From contig JANRKQ010000110.1 in NCBI GenBank assembly GCA_033763395.1, forward strand, positions 74,647 through 138,646: DNA of 64,000 bases. Direction: 5' to 3'. Source of the stretch: Xiheimicrobium sp033763395 (GTDB lineage Bacteria; Myxococcota; Myxococcia; Myxococcales; Myxococcaceae). Below the pieces are notes generated by a model that was not told the origin of the DNA, searched no databases, and saw only the letters and a list, made by a program, of their open reading frames with translations. Both the position numbers and the translations under genes were made by a program. Shown here one piece after another: positions 49,062 to 64,000 of the stretch (its first letter is position 1; every line of letters starts with the position of its first letter).

Positions 49062-49709
49062 ATGCAACGACCCAACGGCATGAAGCGTTTCGCGCGCTGG
49101 TTTTCCATCGTGCTGGCCGCCGGCCTGTTCGGCCCTCCCCTGCTCTGGGCGCTCGGGGGGCGCGGCGTGGTGATGCGCTGGGGCACCGCAGCCGATGAGG
49201 CGACCCGCGCCATGCCAGGCGACGAGCTGATTCCCTCGGCGCAGCGGAGCACCACCCGGGCGCTCACCATCGACGCGCCGCCCGAGGCTGTCTTCCCGTG
49301 GCTCACGCAGATCGGCGCCGGGCGCGCGGGCTTCTACAGCCACGTGTGGATCGAGCGCGCCATTGGCTGCGAGATCACCAATGGCGAGGCCATCGAGCCA
49401 GCGTGGCAGCTGAAGGCGGGAGATGTCGTGCGCCTGTGTCCCGAGGGCTCGGGGCCGCCCCTCGTCTACGTGGTGAAGGCGCTGTCGCCGCCGCGCGTCC
49501 TCGTGCTGGCCGTGGAGGAAAATGGCACCGCGGCGACCACGTGGGCCTTCGAGCTCGCGCCCATCGAGGGGCGCAAGACGCGCCTGCTCGTGCGCAACCG
49601 CACCGGCACGGCCCAGTCGTGGCAGGAGCTCATCGAGCCCGGCGTCTTCGTGATGGAGCACGGGATGATGCGGGGCCTCGCCGTGCGCGCCACCCGCCCA
49701 TCGGGGTGA
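49062..49709 (+). CDS. Membrane-anchored SRPBCC-like protein
   Basis: 215 residues from ATG 49062; the ATG at 49080 (MKRFAR...) is equally likely. One hydrophobic segment at the N-terminus (WFSIVLAAGLFGPPLLWAL) is followed by TRALTIDAPPEAVFPWLTQIGAG, the typical opening strand and helix of SRPBCC/START-like ligand-binding domains. The C-terminal helix starts at LIEPGVFVMEHGMM. Such proteins often hold hydrophobic ligands. The ligand is unknown. The SOUL gene follows after 41 bases on the same strand. Confidence 0.75.
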   Translation: MQRPNGMKRFARWFSIVLAAGLFGPPLLWALGGRGVVMRWGTAADEATRAMPGDELIPSAQRSTTRALTIDAPPEAVFPWLTQIGAGRAGFYSHVWIERAIGCEITNGEAIEPAWQLKAGDVVRLCPEGSGPPLVYVVKALSPPRVLVLAVEENGTAATTWAFELAPIEGRKTRLLVRNRTGTAQSWQELIEPGVFVMEHGMMRGLAVRATRPSG

Positions 49710-49750
49710 GCCACGCTGCGGCGGGGGCGCGACGCCGTTAGCTGTGCCGC

Positions 49751-50365
49751 ATGAAGCACACCCTTCTCGCGGTGTCCGTCCTGCTGGGGAGCGCCACGTC
49801 CATGGCCATCGAGTCTCCGAAGTACGAGGTGGTGAAGCGCTACGACGGCTTCGAGGTGCGTCGCTATGCCTCGTACGTCGTCGCCGAGACCGAGGTGCAG
49901 GCCGAGCGCACCGAGGCCGGGAACGCCGCCTTCGGTCGCCTCGCGAACTACATCTTCGGCGGGAACTCGGGCTCGAAGAAGATCGCGATGACGGCGCCGG
50001 TCACCCAGTCGCAGCGCATCGAGATGACGACGCCGGTGACCCAGCAGGCCTCGGGGCCATCGACGTACGTGGTGCAGTTCTCGATGCCCGCCGCCTTCAC
50101 CCTCGAGACGTTGCCGCAGCCCCAGGACGCCCGCGTGACGCTCAAGACGGTGCCTGCGCGGGTCGTCGCGGTGGTGCGCTACTCCGGCACGTGGAGCGAG
50201 GAGAACTACCGGGAGCACCTCGACGCCCTGAAGACGGGGCTCACGAAGGAGGGCCTGGTGGCGACGGGCGAGCCGGTGTGGGCGCGGTACGATCCGCCGT
50301 ACACGCCGTGGTTCCTGCGCACGAATGAGATTCAGCTCGAGCTGGTGAGCGCTCCCGCGGACTGA
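49751..50365 (+). CDS. SOUL-family haem-binding protein
   Basis: 204 residues with a signal peptide (LLAVSVLLGSATSMA). The SOUL/HBP fold is recognised from SPKYEVVKRYDGFEVRRYAS at the start, NSGSKKIAMTAPVTQ in the middle and EPVWARYDPPYTPWFLRTNE near the end. SOUL proteins bind haem or related tetrapyrroles and are widespread in exported forms in bacteria. The convergent haem A synthase 426 bases on is a possible functional link. It starts at ATG 49751. Confidence 0.92.
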   Translation: MKHTLLAVSVLLGSATSMAIESPKYEVVKRYDGFEVRRYASYVVAETEVQAERTEAGNAAFGRLANYIFGGNSGSKKIAMTAPVTQSQRIEMTTPVTQQASGPSTYVVQFSMPAAFTLETLPQPQDARVTLKTVPARVVAVVRYSGTWSEENYREHLDALKTGLTKEGLVATGEPVWARYDPPYTPWFLRTNEIQLELVSAPAD

Positions 50366-50791
50366 TGGTTCGTCGTGATGACACGGCCGTGAGGTGTGGA
50401 CCACGGAGTGGCCGCCCTGGCGCGTCCGCGCTCGTCGAGGACCTCGCCTGAACGGGGAAGCGAGTCGGTGTCGCGACGACCGACGACGGCCTCGCGGACG
50501 ACTCGTGGGTCCTTCGCTCGCGGGGCCGACGTGCACGTCGCCCTCGGGCGTCCTTCCGGGCCCCCTCGCGTCCCCGACTGGCACGGCCAGATGTGGCTCG
50601 AAGGCGCCCCACAGGCGTTGAGGGAAATCAACGGCTGGAGCCCATCTCGAGCCGGCCATGGACTCGATGATGAACGCGTTCGTGACTGTCTCGTTCGGCT
50701 GCCACGAAGTCGTTCCAGCAGGGAGCGGTCGACCCGGACCAGATCTCGACGCTTGCTCCCCCCAGCCTCGACGGCCTCGTCCCGCAGCGCT
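50366..50791. other. 426-base region without a supported gene
   Basis: This lies between convergent genes (SOUL and ctaA). Several short frames are open, but none has a plausible start, composition or motif. A leftward fragment with DFPQRLWGAFEPHLAVPVG might be a decayed gene remnant; it is too short to name. No clear hairpin terminator was found. Confidence 0.4.
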
Positions 50792-51868
50792 TCAGGCGCC
50801 CGCCAGCAGCCCACCTTCAGCGGAACGGGCGCTGGCCTCTGCCCTCGCCGGCGCCGCGCGCAGCGCGCGTGCCCGGGCCACCACCAGCGCCACCATGAGG
50901 CCCAGGCCCGTGACCTGATGCGCGACCCCGAGCCACAGCAGCCGCGCCGGCACCACCGCGTTCACCGTCACCAGCACCCCGAGCGAGACCTGCAGGGCCA
51001 CCACGGCCAGCGCCGCGTGCCGTGAGGCACCGAGCACAAGGCGCGACCGCCACCAGAAGACGAGGACGCCCAGCACCAGCGCGTAGCCAAGGCTCCGGTG
51101 GATGAGGTGGACCGCGAGCGGGTCGTTCCACCACCACCCGCCCCCACCGAAGAGCCCGTTGGGCACCCACTGCCCGTTGATGGTGGGCCACGTCGGCGCC
51201 GCCAGCACAGCCTTGAGCCCCGCCATGAAGGCGCCCCAGGCGAACTGGACGAAGAGCACCGCGAGGAGCCCGCTCGCCCACCGGCTGCTGGCGCTCGCGC
51301 CCGACACGGGCCGCGCATCGAGGCAGGCCACGCCGAGCGCGACCAGCCAGCCCAGCAGCACCGCCGCCAACAGGAAGTGCGCCGCCAGCCGCAGGTGGCT
51401 CACGTAGACGAGTTCCTGCAGGCCACTGGCCACCATCACCCACCCCATCACGCCCTGCGCGCCGCCGAGCGCCAGCAGCCCCAGCGCCCGGCCCTTGAGG
51501 CCCTCGAGCTGGCCGCGCCGCCAGAACACCACCATCGGCACCACGAAGAAGAGGCCGAGCAGCCGGCCCCAGAGGCGGTGGAACCACTCCCAGAAGTAGA
51601 TGACCTTGAACTCGTCGAGCGACAGGTGCGACTTGAGCCGCTGGAACTGCGGAATCTGCTGGTACTTGCCGAAGGCCTCGGCCCAGCCCGCGTCGTCCGT
51701 CGGGGGAACGACGCCGAGAATGGGCTTCCACTCGGTGATGGACAGGCCCGAGTCGGTGAGCCGCGTGATGCCGCCCAGCACCACCTGCACCACCACCGCC
51801 GCGGCGACCGCGAGCAACCACAGACCGACGGAGCGACGAGGCGAGGGCACCATGCAGTGAGGCCTCAT
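50792..51868 (-). CDS. ctaA: Haem A synthase (CtaA/Cox15)
   Basis: 358 residues from ATG 51868; MVPSPRR at 51853 is the alternative start. Eight membrane segments are expected. It begins VLGGITRLTDSGLSITEWKP, the signature with the conserved glutamate, and has the haem-ligand histidines in EWFHRLWGR, SHLRLAAHF, HLIHRSLGYAL and VAHQVTG. It oxidises haem O to haem A for aa3-type cytochrome oxidases. Length matches the proteobacterial Cox15 type. No ctaB or oxidase gene is in the window. Confidence 0.95.
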   Translation of the reverse strand: MRPHCMVPSPRRSVGLWLLAVAAAVVVQVVLGGITRLTDSGLSITEWKPILGVVPPTDDAGWAEAFGKYQQIPQFQRLKSHLSLDEFKVIYFWEWFHRLWGRLLGLFFVVPMVVFWRRGQLEGLKGRALGLLALGGAQGVMGWVMVASGLQELVYVSHLRLAAHFLLAAVLLGWLVALGVACLDARPVSGASASSRWASGLLAVLFVQFAWGAFMAGLKAVLAAPTWPTINGQWVPNGLFGGGGWWWNDPLAVHLIHRSLGYALVLGVLVFWWRSRLVLGASRHAALAVVALQVSLGVLVTVNAVVPARLLWLGVAHQVTGLGLMVALVVARARALRAAPARAEASARSAEGGLLAGA

Positions 51869-51983
51869 TGCGTCCCCGGCGCCCGCGCGTCAACCCGACC
51901 GGTGTAACGCGCGCTTCTCGGGGCGGTGAGCCGCTCGGACGCCAGGCTTCACCGGCTCGAACGACGCGGGCTGGGCCCGGGTG

Positions 51984-58661
<6,678 letters not shown>

Positions 58662-58664
58662 GGC

Positions 58665-60125
58665 TTAGAAGAAGGCTCCGGCCTCGAGGGCGATGAAGAA
58701 GCGGTTTTCGGTGACGGACAGGCCGGGCAGCTCGGCCGACAGGCGCGACCCACGCGCGCCGCCGCGGACGAAGAAGACCGACGCCGGCTTGAGCTCGAGC
58801 CACGCCTCTCCGGCCAGCGAGAAGCGGCCCGAGGTGAGCGAGTCACCCTGCAGCAGCCGGGGGCCAAAGGCGAGGTCGAGCGCGAGCAGGTTGCGAAACA
58901 GCGGCTGGTGCACGCGCAGCTGCGCGTCGATGCCCCGGTAGGTGGCCGAGACGAGCGGCAACGAGCAGGCCTCGAAGACGGTGCGCTCCTGGCTCCAGCC
59001 GCCGCCGACGCCGACCGACGGCGCGTAGGTGCCGCGGGCGACCTTCACCCGGTACGTGCCGCGCACCTGCAGGTCATCGTCGGTCATCGAGCAGCTGGTC
59101 CCGGCGACCGCGCCCTCGACGCCGGTGGCGCGCACGAAGGCCCGACGGAAGTGCACCTCGACCTCGAGGTCGGCCCAGCGGCTCCCCGCCAACGACGAGA
59201 TGAACTGGAGCGGCTGCACCTGCGCGTACACCCCGATGCCAGCGACGCCGTTGTTGCGCAGCTCGGCGAGCTGGCTGGCGGCCTCACCGCCCACTGACAA
59301 GCCGCGCAGCACGCCACCCGCGCCCACCGCCACCGCCACCCGCGTCTTGTCCGGGTCAGGCGACCAGCCCTTCTTCGCGGGCTGCGACACCTCGAGCGGC
59401 GGCGAGTCCTGCACCTCTTCTTCGACCGGCGGCGGGGGCGGCGTGTCGACGACGGCCGCGGTGACCTTCGGCGCCTCCTTCGACAGCTCGACGAGGCCCT
59501 TGCCCAGCAGCGCGCCCATCTCGTCGGCGTGCCTCTGCGTCAGCCCCGCAGCGTTCGAGACGATGAAGGGCTCGCCCTTCGGCTCCCCCTCGCCGTCGTG
59601 CACCGTCGCGGCGAGCCCGCCCGCCTTGTTGAACTCGAGGGTGACGACCTGCCCGGCGCCGGCCGCCCTCGCCAGCTTCGCGCGGCCCGCGGGCGTGCGG
59701 GACAGCGCGACGGTGAAGCCCTCCTTCGTGATGACGGCCTGGGTCGCCTCGGCCGACAGCACCTTGCCCTCGACCGTCTTCTGGAGCGACGTCACGAAGC
59801 GCTTGTGGGCCGCGAAGTCGAACTTCTCGAACGTCTTCTTGGTGTCGAAGCCCGAGAAGCCACCTTGCGTCTGCGTCACCCGCACCACCGGCGGGAGCAG
59901 CAGCACCTGCTTCACGTCGGCGGTCGTCGAGAGGTCGAGCACCGGCTCCTCGGCCGGCTTGACGGGCTCAGCGGGCTTCGCCTGGGGCTCTTTCTTCGAC
60001 GCGGGCTTCTTCGCGGCCTTGGGGTCGCTCTTCGCGTCGCCACCCGACAGGTCGAGCTCGAACTGGGCGAACGCGGGAGCCGCGCACAGCGCGATGAGCA
60101 GCACGAAACGAACGGGGTGGATCAC
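58665..60125 (-). CDS. Exported protein with probable C-terminal barrel
   Basis: About 486 residues from GTG 60125 (GAGGT lies 6 bases upstream; GTG 60128 is possible). A signal peptide (FVLLIALCAAPAFAQ) is followed by a Lys/Pro/Glu-rich linker (SKKEPQAKPAEPVKPAEEP), a mixed alpha/beta region and, from about residue 280, alternating beta strands ending in FIALEAGAFF. A final Phe and amphipathic strands suggest an outer-membrane beta-barrel. The MopE-like gene starts 3 bases after its stop, so they are one operon. It may anchor or export that protein; this is inferred. Confidence 0.7.
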   Translation of the reverse strand: MIHPVRFVLLIALCAAPAFAQFELDLSGGDAKSDPKAAKKPASKKEPQAKPAEPVKPAEEPVLDLSTTADVKQVLLLPPVVRVTQTQGGFSGFDTKKTFEKFDFAAHKRFVTSLQKTVEGKVLSAEATQAVITKEGFTVALSRTPAGRAKLARAAGAGQVVTLEFNKAGGLAATVHDGEGEPKGEPFIVSNAAGLTQRHADEMGALLGKGLVELSKEAPKVTAAVVDTPPPPPVEEEVQDSPPLEVSQPAKKGWSPDPDKTRVAVAVGAGGVLRGLSVGGEAASQLAELRNNGVAGIGVYAQVQPLQFISSLAGSRWADLEVEVHFRRAFVRATGVEGAVAGTSCSMTDDDLQVRGTYRVKVARGTYAPSVGVGGGWSQERTVFEACSLPLVSATYRGIDAQLRVHQPLFRNLLALDLAFGPRLLQGDSLTSGRFSLAGEAWLELKPASVFFVRGGARGSRLSAELPGLSVTENRFFIALEAGAFF

Positions 60126-60328
60126 CACGACACCTCGACACACGCGGACAGGACGGGCGGCCTGGAACGACTGCGGGCAACGACCGGAGGAAAGTCTAGA
60201 GACGGAACGCAGCGCTGTCAGGGGAGTCGTTTGCGCACACCCGGCCACACCGCCGCGGAGGTCTGCTCGGACTCGAGCGGGACGGGCGCGAGGTGATGCG
60301 CGCCGTGACGTGAACGCGACAGCCGGGC

Positions 60329-61795
60329 TCAGCCGCCCTGCACTTCGGACGACAGAATGACGTCGCCCTTGGTGAGGTACTCCTTGCCCGAGAACGCGTT
60401 GTAGAAGTCGTCGAGCGTCGCCTCGAAGTCGGGGTAGCGCGAGTCCTTCCGGTCCTGCGTCATCTTGTCGAAGATCGGGTCGAGCTTGGTGGGGCAGTCC
60501 GAGTTGATCTCGCTCGGCAGCGGCGAGCGGCGCCCGGGAATCTGCCCGGTGAGCATCTCGTAGAGCAGAATGCCCAGGCCGTAGACGTCGCTCGAGGGCC
60601 CCACGTCTTTCGAGCGCGCGATGAGCTCGGGGCTCATGTAGCCCATGCCGCCGGTGCCGACGAAGACCTGGGGCATGCCCTTGGTCTGGTCGACCTCGAT
60701 GACGCGCGAGAGGCCGAAGTCGGCGAGCTTCACGTTGCCGTAGGCGTCGAACAGCACGTTCTCGGGTTTGATGTTGTGGTGCGTGAGGCCCTGCTGGTGC
60801 GCGGCGCGCAGGCCGTAGGCCAGCTGCAGGAAGTACCGGATGGCCTGCGGCACCGGAATGCCCTTGCCCCCGGCGGCGTCGAGCTTCTCGCGAAGGCTGC
60901 CCTTGCAGAGCTCCATCACGAAGTACGGCCGCGCCACGTCGGTGTTCTGGTCGACGATCTGCACGATGGCCGAGTGCCGCACCTGCGCCTGGGCGCACAG
61001 CTCCTTCTTGAGGCGCTTGATGACCTCGCCGCGCTGCAAGAACGAGAAGTAGCCGAAGATGTCCTTGAGCTCCTTCACGCACACGTCGAGACCGAGCGCG
61101 TTGTGCTTGCCCTTGAAGACGGTGCCGAGCGGGCCCGAGCCGAGCGGGTCGAACTTCTGGTAGCGCAGGTCGAGGTCCTGCCCCTTGCCGCCGGGCCCCA
61201 TGCCGGAGGGGCTCGAGACGGGCTGGTTGAGCTGCATCGGCTGCGGTGACGAGACGGCCGCGGTGAGCGGGAGCGGCGCCGGCGCGAAGCCACGCTGCGG
61301 CTGGGGCGCTTCGGGCGCGGTGACGTGCGGCATCGAGGGGGGCGAGAAGTCGTCGGAGGGCGGCTTGCGGCCACCGCCGCGGGGAGGGGGAGGAGGCATG
61401 ACCTGGGGTTCCTCGAGGATGAGATCGGTCGCGGCAGGGGGAGGGGCGGGCGGCTGCAGCATCGTCGAGTCGCCCGCGTCGGACTCGGAGTCGGCGGTGA
61501 TCTGATCGGCGAAGAACTCGCCGACCTCGCCGGTGAACTTGTCGAGATAGTCGCCGCCCACCACGCGCTCGCCCTGGTCGGTGAGCTTGAGCTGGGCCTC
61601 GCGATCCATCGCGATGTAGTGGAACTTGCGGAGGAAGAAGAAGTAGCTGTCGAACTCGAGGCTGACGCTGTTTTCCAGCGAGGTCTTCACGTCTGCCAGC
61701 TTGTTCGAGCGACCCAGCCGTCCATTCTCCTTCAGGCTCTTCAGGATGAAGAGCGCGTCCCCGCTGACCTTGTCTCTCGTCATGGCCTGGGACAT
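60329..61795 (-). CDS. Ser/Thr kinase-like protein, predicted pseudokinase
   Basis: 488 residues. An N-terminal winged-helix-like domain (residues 10-80, GDALFILKSLKENGRLGRSN) and a Pro-rich linker lead to a kinase domain from about residue 215. It has a glycine loop LGSGPLGT (218-225), the ATP lysine VCVKELK (K241), DFG (359-361), and TGGMGYMSPE. The catalytic loop, normally HRDxKxxN, reads HHNIKPEN (339-346), so the catalytic aspartate is Asn341. Phosphotransfer should be lost or much reduced. It starts 8 bases after the response regulator, so the two act together. An ATP-binding scaffold or switch is likely. Confidence 0.88.
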   Translation of the reverse strand: MSQAMTRDKVSGDALFILKSLKENGRLGRSNKLADVKTSLENSVSLEFDSYFFFLRKFHYIAMDREAQLKLTDQGERVVGGDYLDKFTGEVGEFFADQITADSESDAGDSTMLQPPAPPPAATDLILEEPQVMPPPPPRGGGRKPPSDDFSPPSMPHVTAPEAPQPQRGFAPAPLPLTAAVSSPQPMQLNQPVSSPSGMGPGGKGQDLDLRYQKFDPLGSGPLGTVFKGKHNALGLDVCVKELKDIFGYFSFLQRGEVIKRLKKELCAQAQVRHSAIVQIVDQNTDVARPYFVMELCKGSLREKLDAAGGKGIPVPQAIRYFLQLAYGLRAAHQQGLTHHNIKPENVLFDAYGNVKLADFGLSRVIEVDQTKGMPQVFVGTGGMGYMSPELIARSKDVGPSSDVYGLGILLYEMLTGQIPGRRSPLPSEINSDCPTKLDPIFDKMTQDRKDSRYPDFEATLDDFYNAFSGKEYLTKGDVILSSEVQGG

Positions 61796-61803
61796 GTCCT
61801 CTT

Positions 61804-62247
61804 TCAGGTGATGCGCAGCAACTGCTTCACGGTGTCCATCACGTCGGCGAACCGCACCGGCTTCTTCAGATAGCTCGTCACGCCGAGCTTGAGCGCCCGA
61901 TCCTTCGCGTCCTGGCCTCCGGCCGAGATCGCCACCACCGGCAGATCCTTCAGCCGCGGCTCGGAGCGGATCTTCTCGATCAGCTGAAACCCGTCCATCA
62001 CGGGCATGTAGAGATCGGTCATGACGAGCTGAAACGCCGACTCGGTGAGGAGCGTCATGGCCGCGTGCCCATCGGCCGCGAAGTGCACCTCGAGCGGGGT
62101 GGCGCCCTTGAGCTCGTTGGCGGCGAGCTTCTTGAGCACGTAGCTGTACATCTCGATGATGTGCGGGTTGTCTTCGACGATGAGCACACGGTACCCGGAC
62201 GGTGCCGTACCGCTGGCCGCCTGGCTGTGTTCCGTACCCACGCTCAC
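61804..62247 (-). CDS. Single-domain response regulator
   Basis: 147 residues from GTG 62247. The receiver fold shows acidic pocket E25-D26 (YRVLIVEDNPHI), the phosphoacceptor Asp78 in LVMTDLYMPVMDG, VVAISAGG with the conserved Thr/Ser position, and the lysine in SYLKKPV. There is no output domain, so it must act by binding a partner, most likely the pseudokinase encoded 8 bases downstream. No histidine kinase is close. Confidence 0.9.
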   Translation of the reverse strand: MSVGTEHSQAASGTAPSGYRVLIVEDNPHIIEMYSYVLKKLAANELKGATPLEVHFAADGHAAMTLLTESAFQLVMTDLYMPVMDGFQLIEKIRSEPRLKDLPVVAISAGGQDAKDRALKLGVTSYLKKPVRFADVMDTVKQLLRIT

Positions 62248-62416
62248 GATGATGTCTGCCCCGTCACGCGCTCGCCAACCGATGGAAACCCGAAGCCACA
62301 CCCCTTTTTGTCCGAGGTCAACTTCCTTTCAGGCCCAAGGCCGCGATCGCGTGAAGGTTTCTCATCGAAGCGTCGCGAGGTGGGTCGAGGGCGGTCGAAG
62401 TGCTACAGGCCGCTCC

Positions 62417-62833
62417 ATGCGCGCGTGGTGGGTGGGGGGGCTGCTGCTGGTGTCGGCCTGCTCCTGCGAGGAGAAAAGGGTCGTCGAGCCCGGGGCCCCC
62501 CTCGCCGCGCCAGCCACGACGCCGGCGCCAGCGCCGTTGCTCGTCTCGGCGACGTGGGTCCAGCAACGCCTCACCCCGCAGCAGGCCGATCTTCAAGCGC
62601 GCATCGAGTACGGCCCGACGACGACGAGGCTCGAGGTGCAGCTGGAGCTGCCACCGGGCGTGCAGGTCACCCGCGGTCGCACGTACTTCGTGCTCGAGCC
62701 GTCGCCGGAGCCGAAGGTGCACGTCGAGGGCGTGTCGGTGCGCAGCGATGCCCTGCCGGTGAACGACCTCGTGCTGGTGGTGAAGGGTGGGACTCAAGCG
62801 GTGAAAGAGCCATACCGCTTCGGTCGACGGTGA
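62417..62833 (+). CDS. Small lipoprotein
   Basis: 138 residues from ATG 62417. Signal peptide with lipobox VSAC (LLLVSACSCEEKRVV), then a Pro/Ala linker and a small beta domain (RLEVQLELPPGVQVTRGRTY). No family is recognised. It is divergent from the response regulator. Confidence 0.75.
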   Translation: MRAWWVGGLLLVSACSCEEKRVVEPGAPLAAPATTPAPAPLLVSATWVQQRLTPQQADLQARIEYGPTTTRLEVQLELPPGVQVTRGRTYFVLEPSPEPKVHVEGVSVRSDALPVNDLVLVVKGGTQAVKEPYRFGRR

Positions 62834-62965
62834 AGGCCCTCGACGCACCGTCCTGATCCGACCGATTCAAGCAGCGCCGCTCATTCATTGACGCGCTCGA
62901 AGCCCGCTTGACGCTTGGGTTTTCGTTGACGTGGCGGGCTGGGTGCCCCTACGAACCGCGCCGCC

Positions 62966-63454
62966 ATGTCGGACCCCCTGTTCACCCCCGCGGAGCAGCA
63001 GCGCTTCGACGAGCAGATCGCCGAGCTCCTCACGCACTACCCACCCGATCGCAAGAGCGCCGGAATGTTGCCGGCCTTGCGCATCCTCCAGACCCTCAAG
63101 GGCTGGCTGCCGCCCGAGGGCATGAAGCTCGTCGCCGAGCGCCTCGAGACGACGGTGCCGCACTGCTACGAGGTGGCCACCTTCTACGTGATGTTCCACA
63201 CCGAGAAGCCGGGCAAGTACGTCATCGACGTCTGCACGAACCTCTCGTGTGCGCTGCGCGGCGCCGAGGGGCTGCTCAAGTACATGGAAGGCAAGCTGGG
63301 CCAGACCGCCGGCACCCGCACCGAGAAGTACTTCCTGCGTGAGACCGAGTGCCTGGCGAGCTGCGGCACCGCGCCGTGCTTCCAGGTCAACGAGGACCAC
63401 TACGAGAACCTCACCAAGGACAAGGTGGACCGCATCCTGGAGAAGTTGACATGA
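62966..63454 (+). CDS. nuoE: NADH-quinone oxidoreductase subunit E
   Basis: 162 residues, normal for NuoE. The four cysteines that bind the 2Fe-2S cluster are present: the pair in VCTNLSCALRG, and ECLASCGTAPC. It belongs to the NADH-dehydrogenase arm of complex I, with NuoF and NuoG. The stop overlaps the next ATG (ATGA), so subunits E and F are co-translated. No NuoA-D gene lies upstream, so the operon starts at E here, with a weak purine-rich site before ATG 62966. Confidence 0.96.
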   Translation: MSDPLFTPAEQQRFDEQIAELLTHYPPDRKSAGMLPALRILQTLKGWLPPEGMKLVAERLETTVPHCYEVATFYVMFHTEKPGKYVIDVCTNLSCALRGAEGLLKYMEGKLGQTAGTRTEKYFLRETECLASCGTAPCFQVNEDHYENLTKDKVDRILEKLT

Positions 63455-64000
63455 GCGTCCTCACCGAGAAGGTCATGACCCGCGACTGGGACAAGCCCGG
63501 TCAGAACACGCTCGCCGGCTACAAGCAGCGCGGCGGGTATGCGCAGCTCAAGCGGGTGCTCGACACGATGCAGCCCGCGCAGATCACCGACGAGGTGAAG
63601 AAGTCGAACCTGCGCGGCCGCGGCGGCGCCGGCTTCCCCACGGGGCTCAAGTGGAGCTTCGTGCCCTCGCTCGAGAAGAACACCAAGCCGCGCTACCTCG
63701 CCATCAACGCCGACGAGTCCGAGCCCGGCACCGCGAAAGACCGCTTCATCCTCGAGTACGACCCGCACCTGCTCCTCGAGGGCATCGCCATCGCCTGCTA
63801 CGCGCTGGGCGCGCACACCTGCTACATCTACGCGCGCGGCGAGTTCAAATACCCCTCGGGCGTGCTCGACAAGGCGATCGCCGAGGCCTACGCCGACGGC
63901 ATCTTCGGCAAGAAGCTGATGGGGAAGGACTTCGAGCTCAACGTCTACCAGGTGCGCGGCGCGGGCGCGTACATCTGTGGCGAAGAGACGGCGCTGCTCG
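63451..64000 (+). CDS. nuoF: NADH-quinone oxidoreductase subunit F, 3' end outside window
   Basis: About 183 residues are visible and the frame is still open at the window end. It starts at ATG 63451 within the NuoE stop. The FMN/NADH-binding block LRGRGGAGFPTGLKWS and NADESEPGTAKDR are characteristic of NuoF, and YICGEETALL is the next conserved segment. NuoF holds FMN and oxidises NADH. The 4Fe-4S cysteines lie beyond the window. Confidence 0.97.
   Translation, partial: MSVLTEKVMTRDWDKPGQNTLAGYKQRGGYAQLKRVLDTMQPAQITDEVKKSNLRGRGGAGFPTGLKWSFVPSLEKNTKPRYLAINADESEPGTAKDRFILEYDPHLLLEGIAIACYALGAHTCYIYARGEFKYPSGVLDKAIAEAYADGIFGKKLMGKDFELNVYQVRGAGAYICGEETALL

Noticed and set aside
50332..50814. 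160-residue minus-strand frame between the SOUL gene and ctaA
   Set aside because: It overlaps the ends of both real genes and is Arg/Ser-rich, with no ribosome-binding site or motif.

Overview
This 64 kb window comes from a GC-rich bacterial chromosome. Several signs point to Myxococcota: a MYXO-CTERM-like sorting tail, MopE-type metal-binding repeats, a TIGR02996-like domain, DUF1592/DUF1552 partners, many lipoproteins of unknown role, and few classical hairpin terminators. Genes are tightly packed, with many 4-base ATGA/GTGA overlaps. There is no insertion sequence, CRISPR array, rRNA or tRNA that I can support. The window cuts a gene at each end.

Layout. 1-6371: two tandem paralogous Kelch-type surface proteins. 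6385-9788: DTW-domain tRNA modification enzyme, signal peptidase II, an Ig-like (BIG2) lipoprotein and a small STAS-like protein. 9868-11965: a two-gene membrane operon (one gene ABA4-like) divergent from a TetR regulator, with two 17-bp operators between them. 11998-13828: a methylase-like protein, a membrane protein and a zinc-ribbon protein. 14029-18099: uvrA behind a LexA-like box, then an Rpn/PD-(D/E)XK nuclease. 18450-21860: a TIGR02996-like protein, a cold-shock protein, a DUF3332 lipoprotein and a POT peptide transporter. 21896-26668 (minus strand): an ATPase-permease-GldG-DUF4340 ABC operon. 26789-31640: RNase J, a FIST sensor and an alpha/beta-hydrolase lipoprotein. 31736-34938: a DUF1592/1588 c-type-haem-like protein overlapping a Tat-exported DUF1552 protein. 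34942-37670: three minus-strand genes, two of them peptidoglycan-acting but without signal peptides. 38053-42911: a giant DUF4175 membrane/coiled-coil protein overlapping an HExxH peptidase. 42919-46605: a minus-strand FtsH-like AAA+ protease cluster with small companion proteins; the protease gene is frameshifted in this sequence. 46719-50365: two unknown genes, a CPBP-like membrane protein, a SRPBCC-like protein and a SOUL haem-binding protein. 50792-51868: haem A synthase. 51984-62247 (minus strand): response regulator, predicted pseudokinase, exported protein, and a 2225-residue MopE/vWA reading frame. 62417-64000: a lipoprotein, then nuoE and the start of nuoF.

The two strongest leads are these. 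First, the FtsH-like cluster: a soluble double-AAA M41 protease with dedicated small partners, reminiscent of the 'FtsH ternary system' conflict loci. Second, the MopE/vWA frame, where a complete MYXO-CTERM tail runs without a stop straight into a complete lipoprotein signal peptide. That looks like two genes joined by loss of one stop codon.
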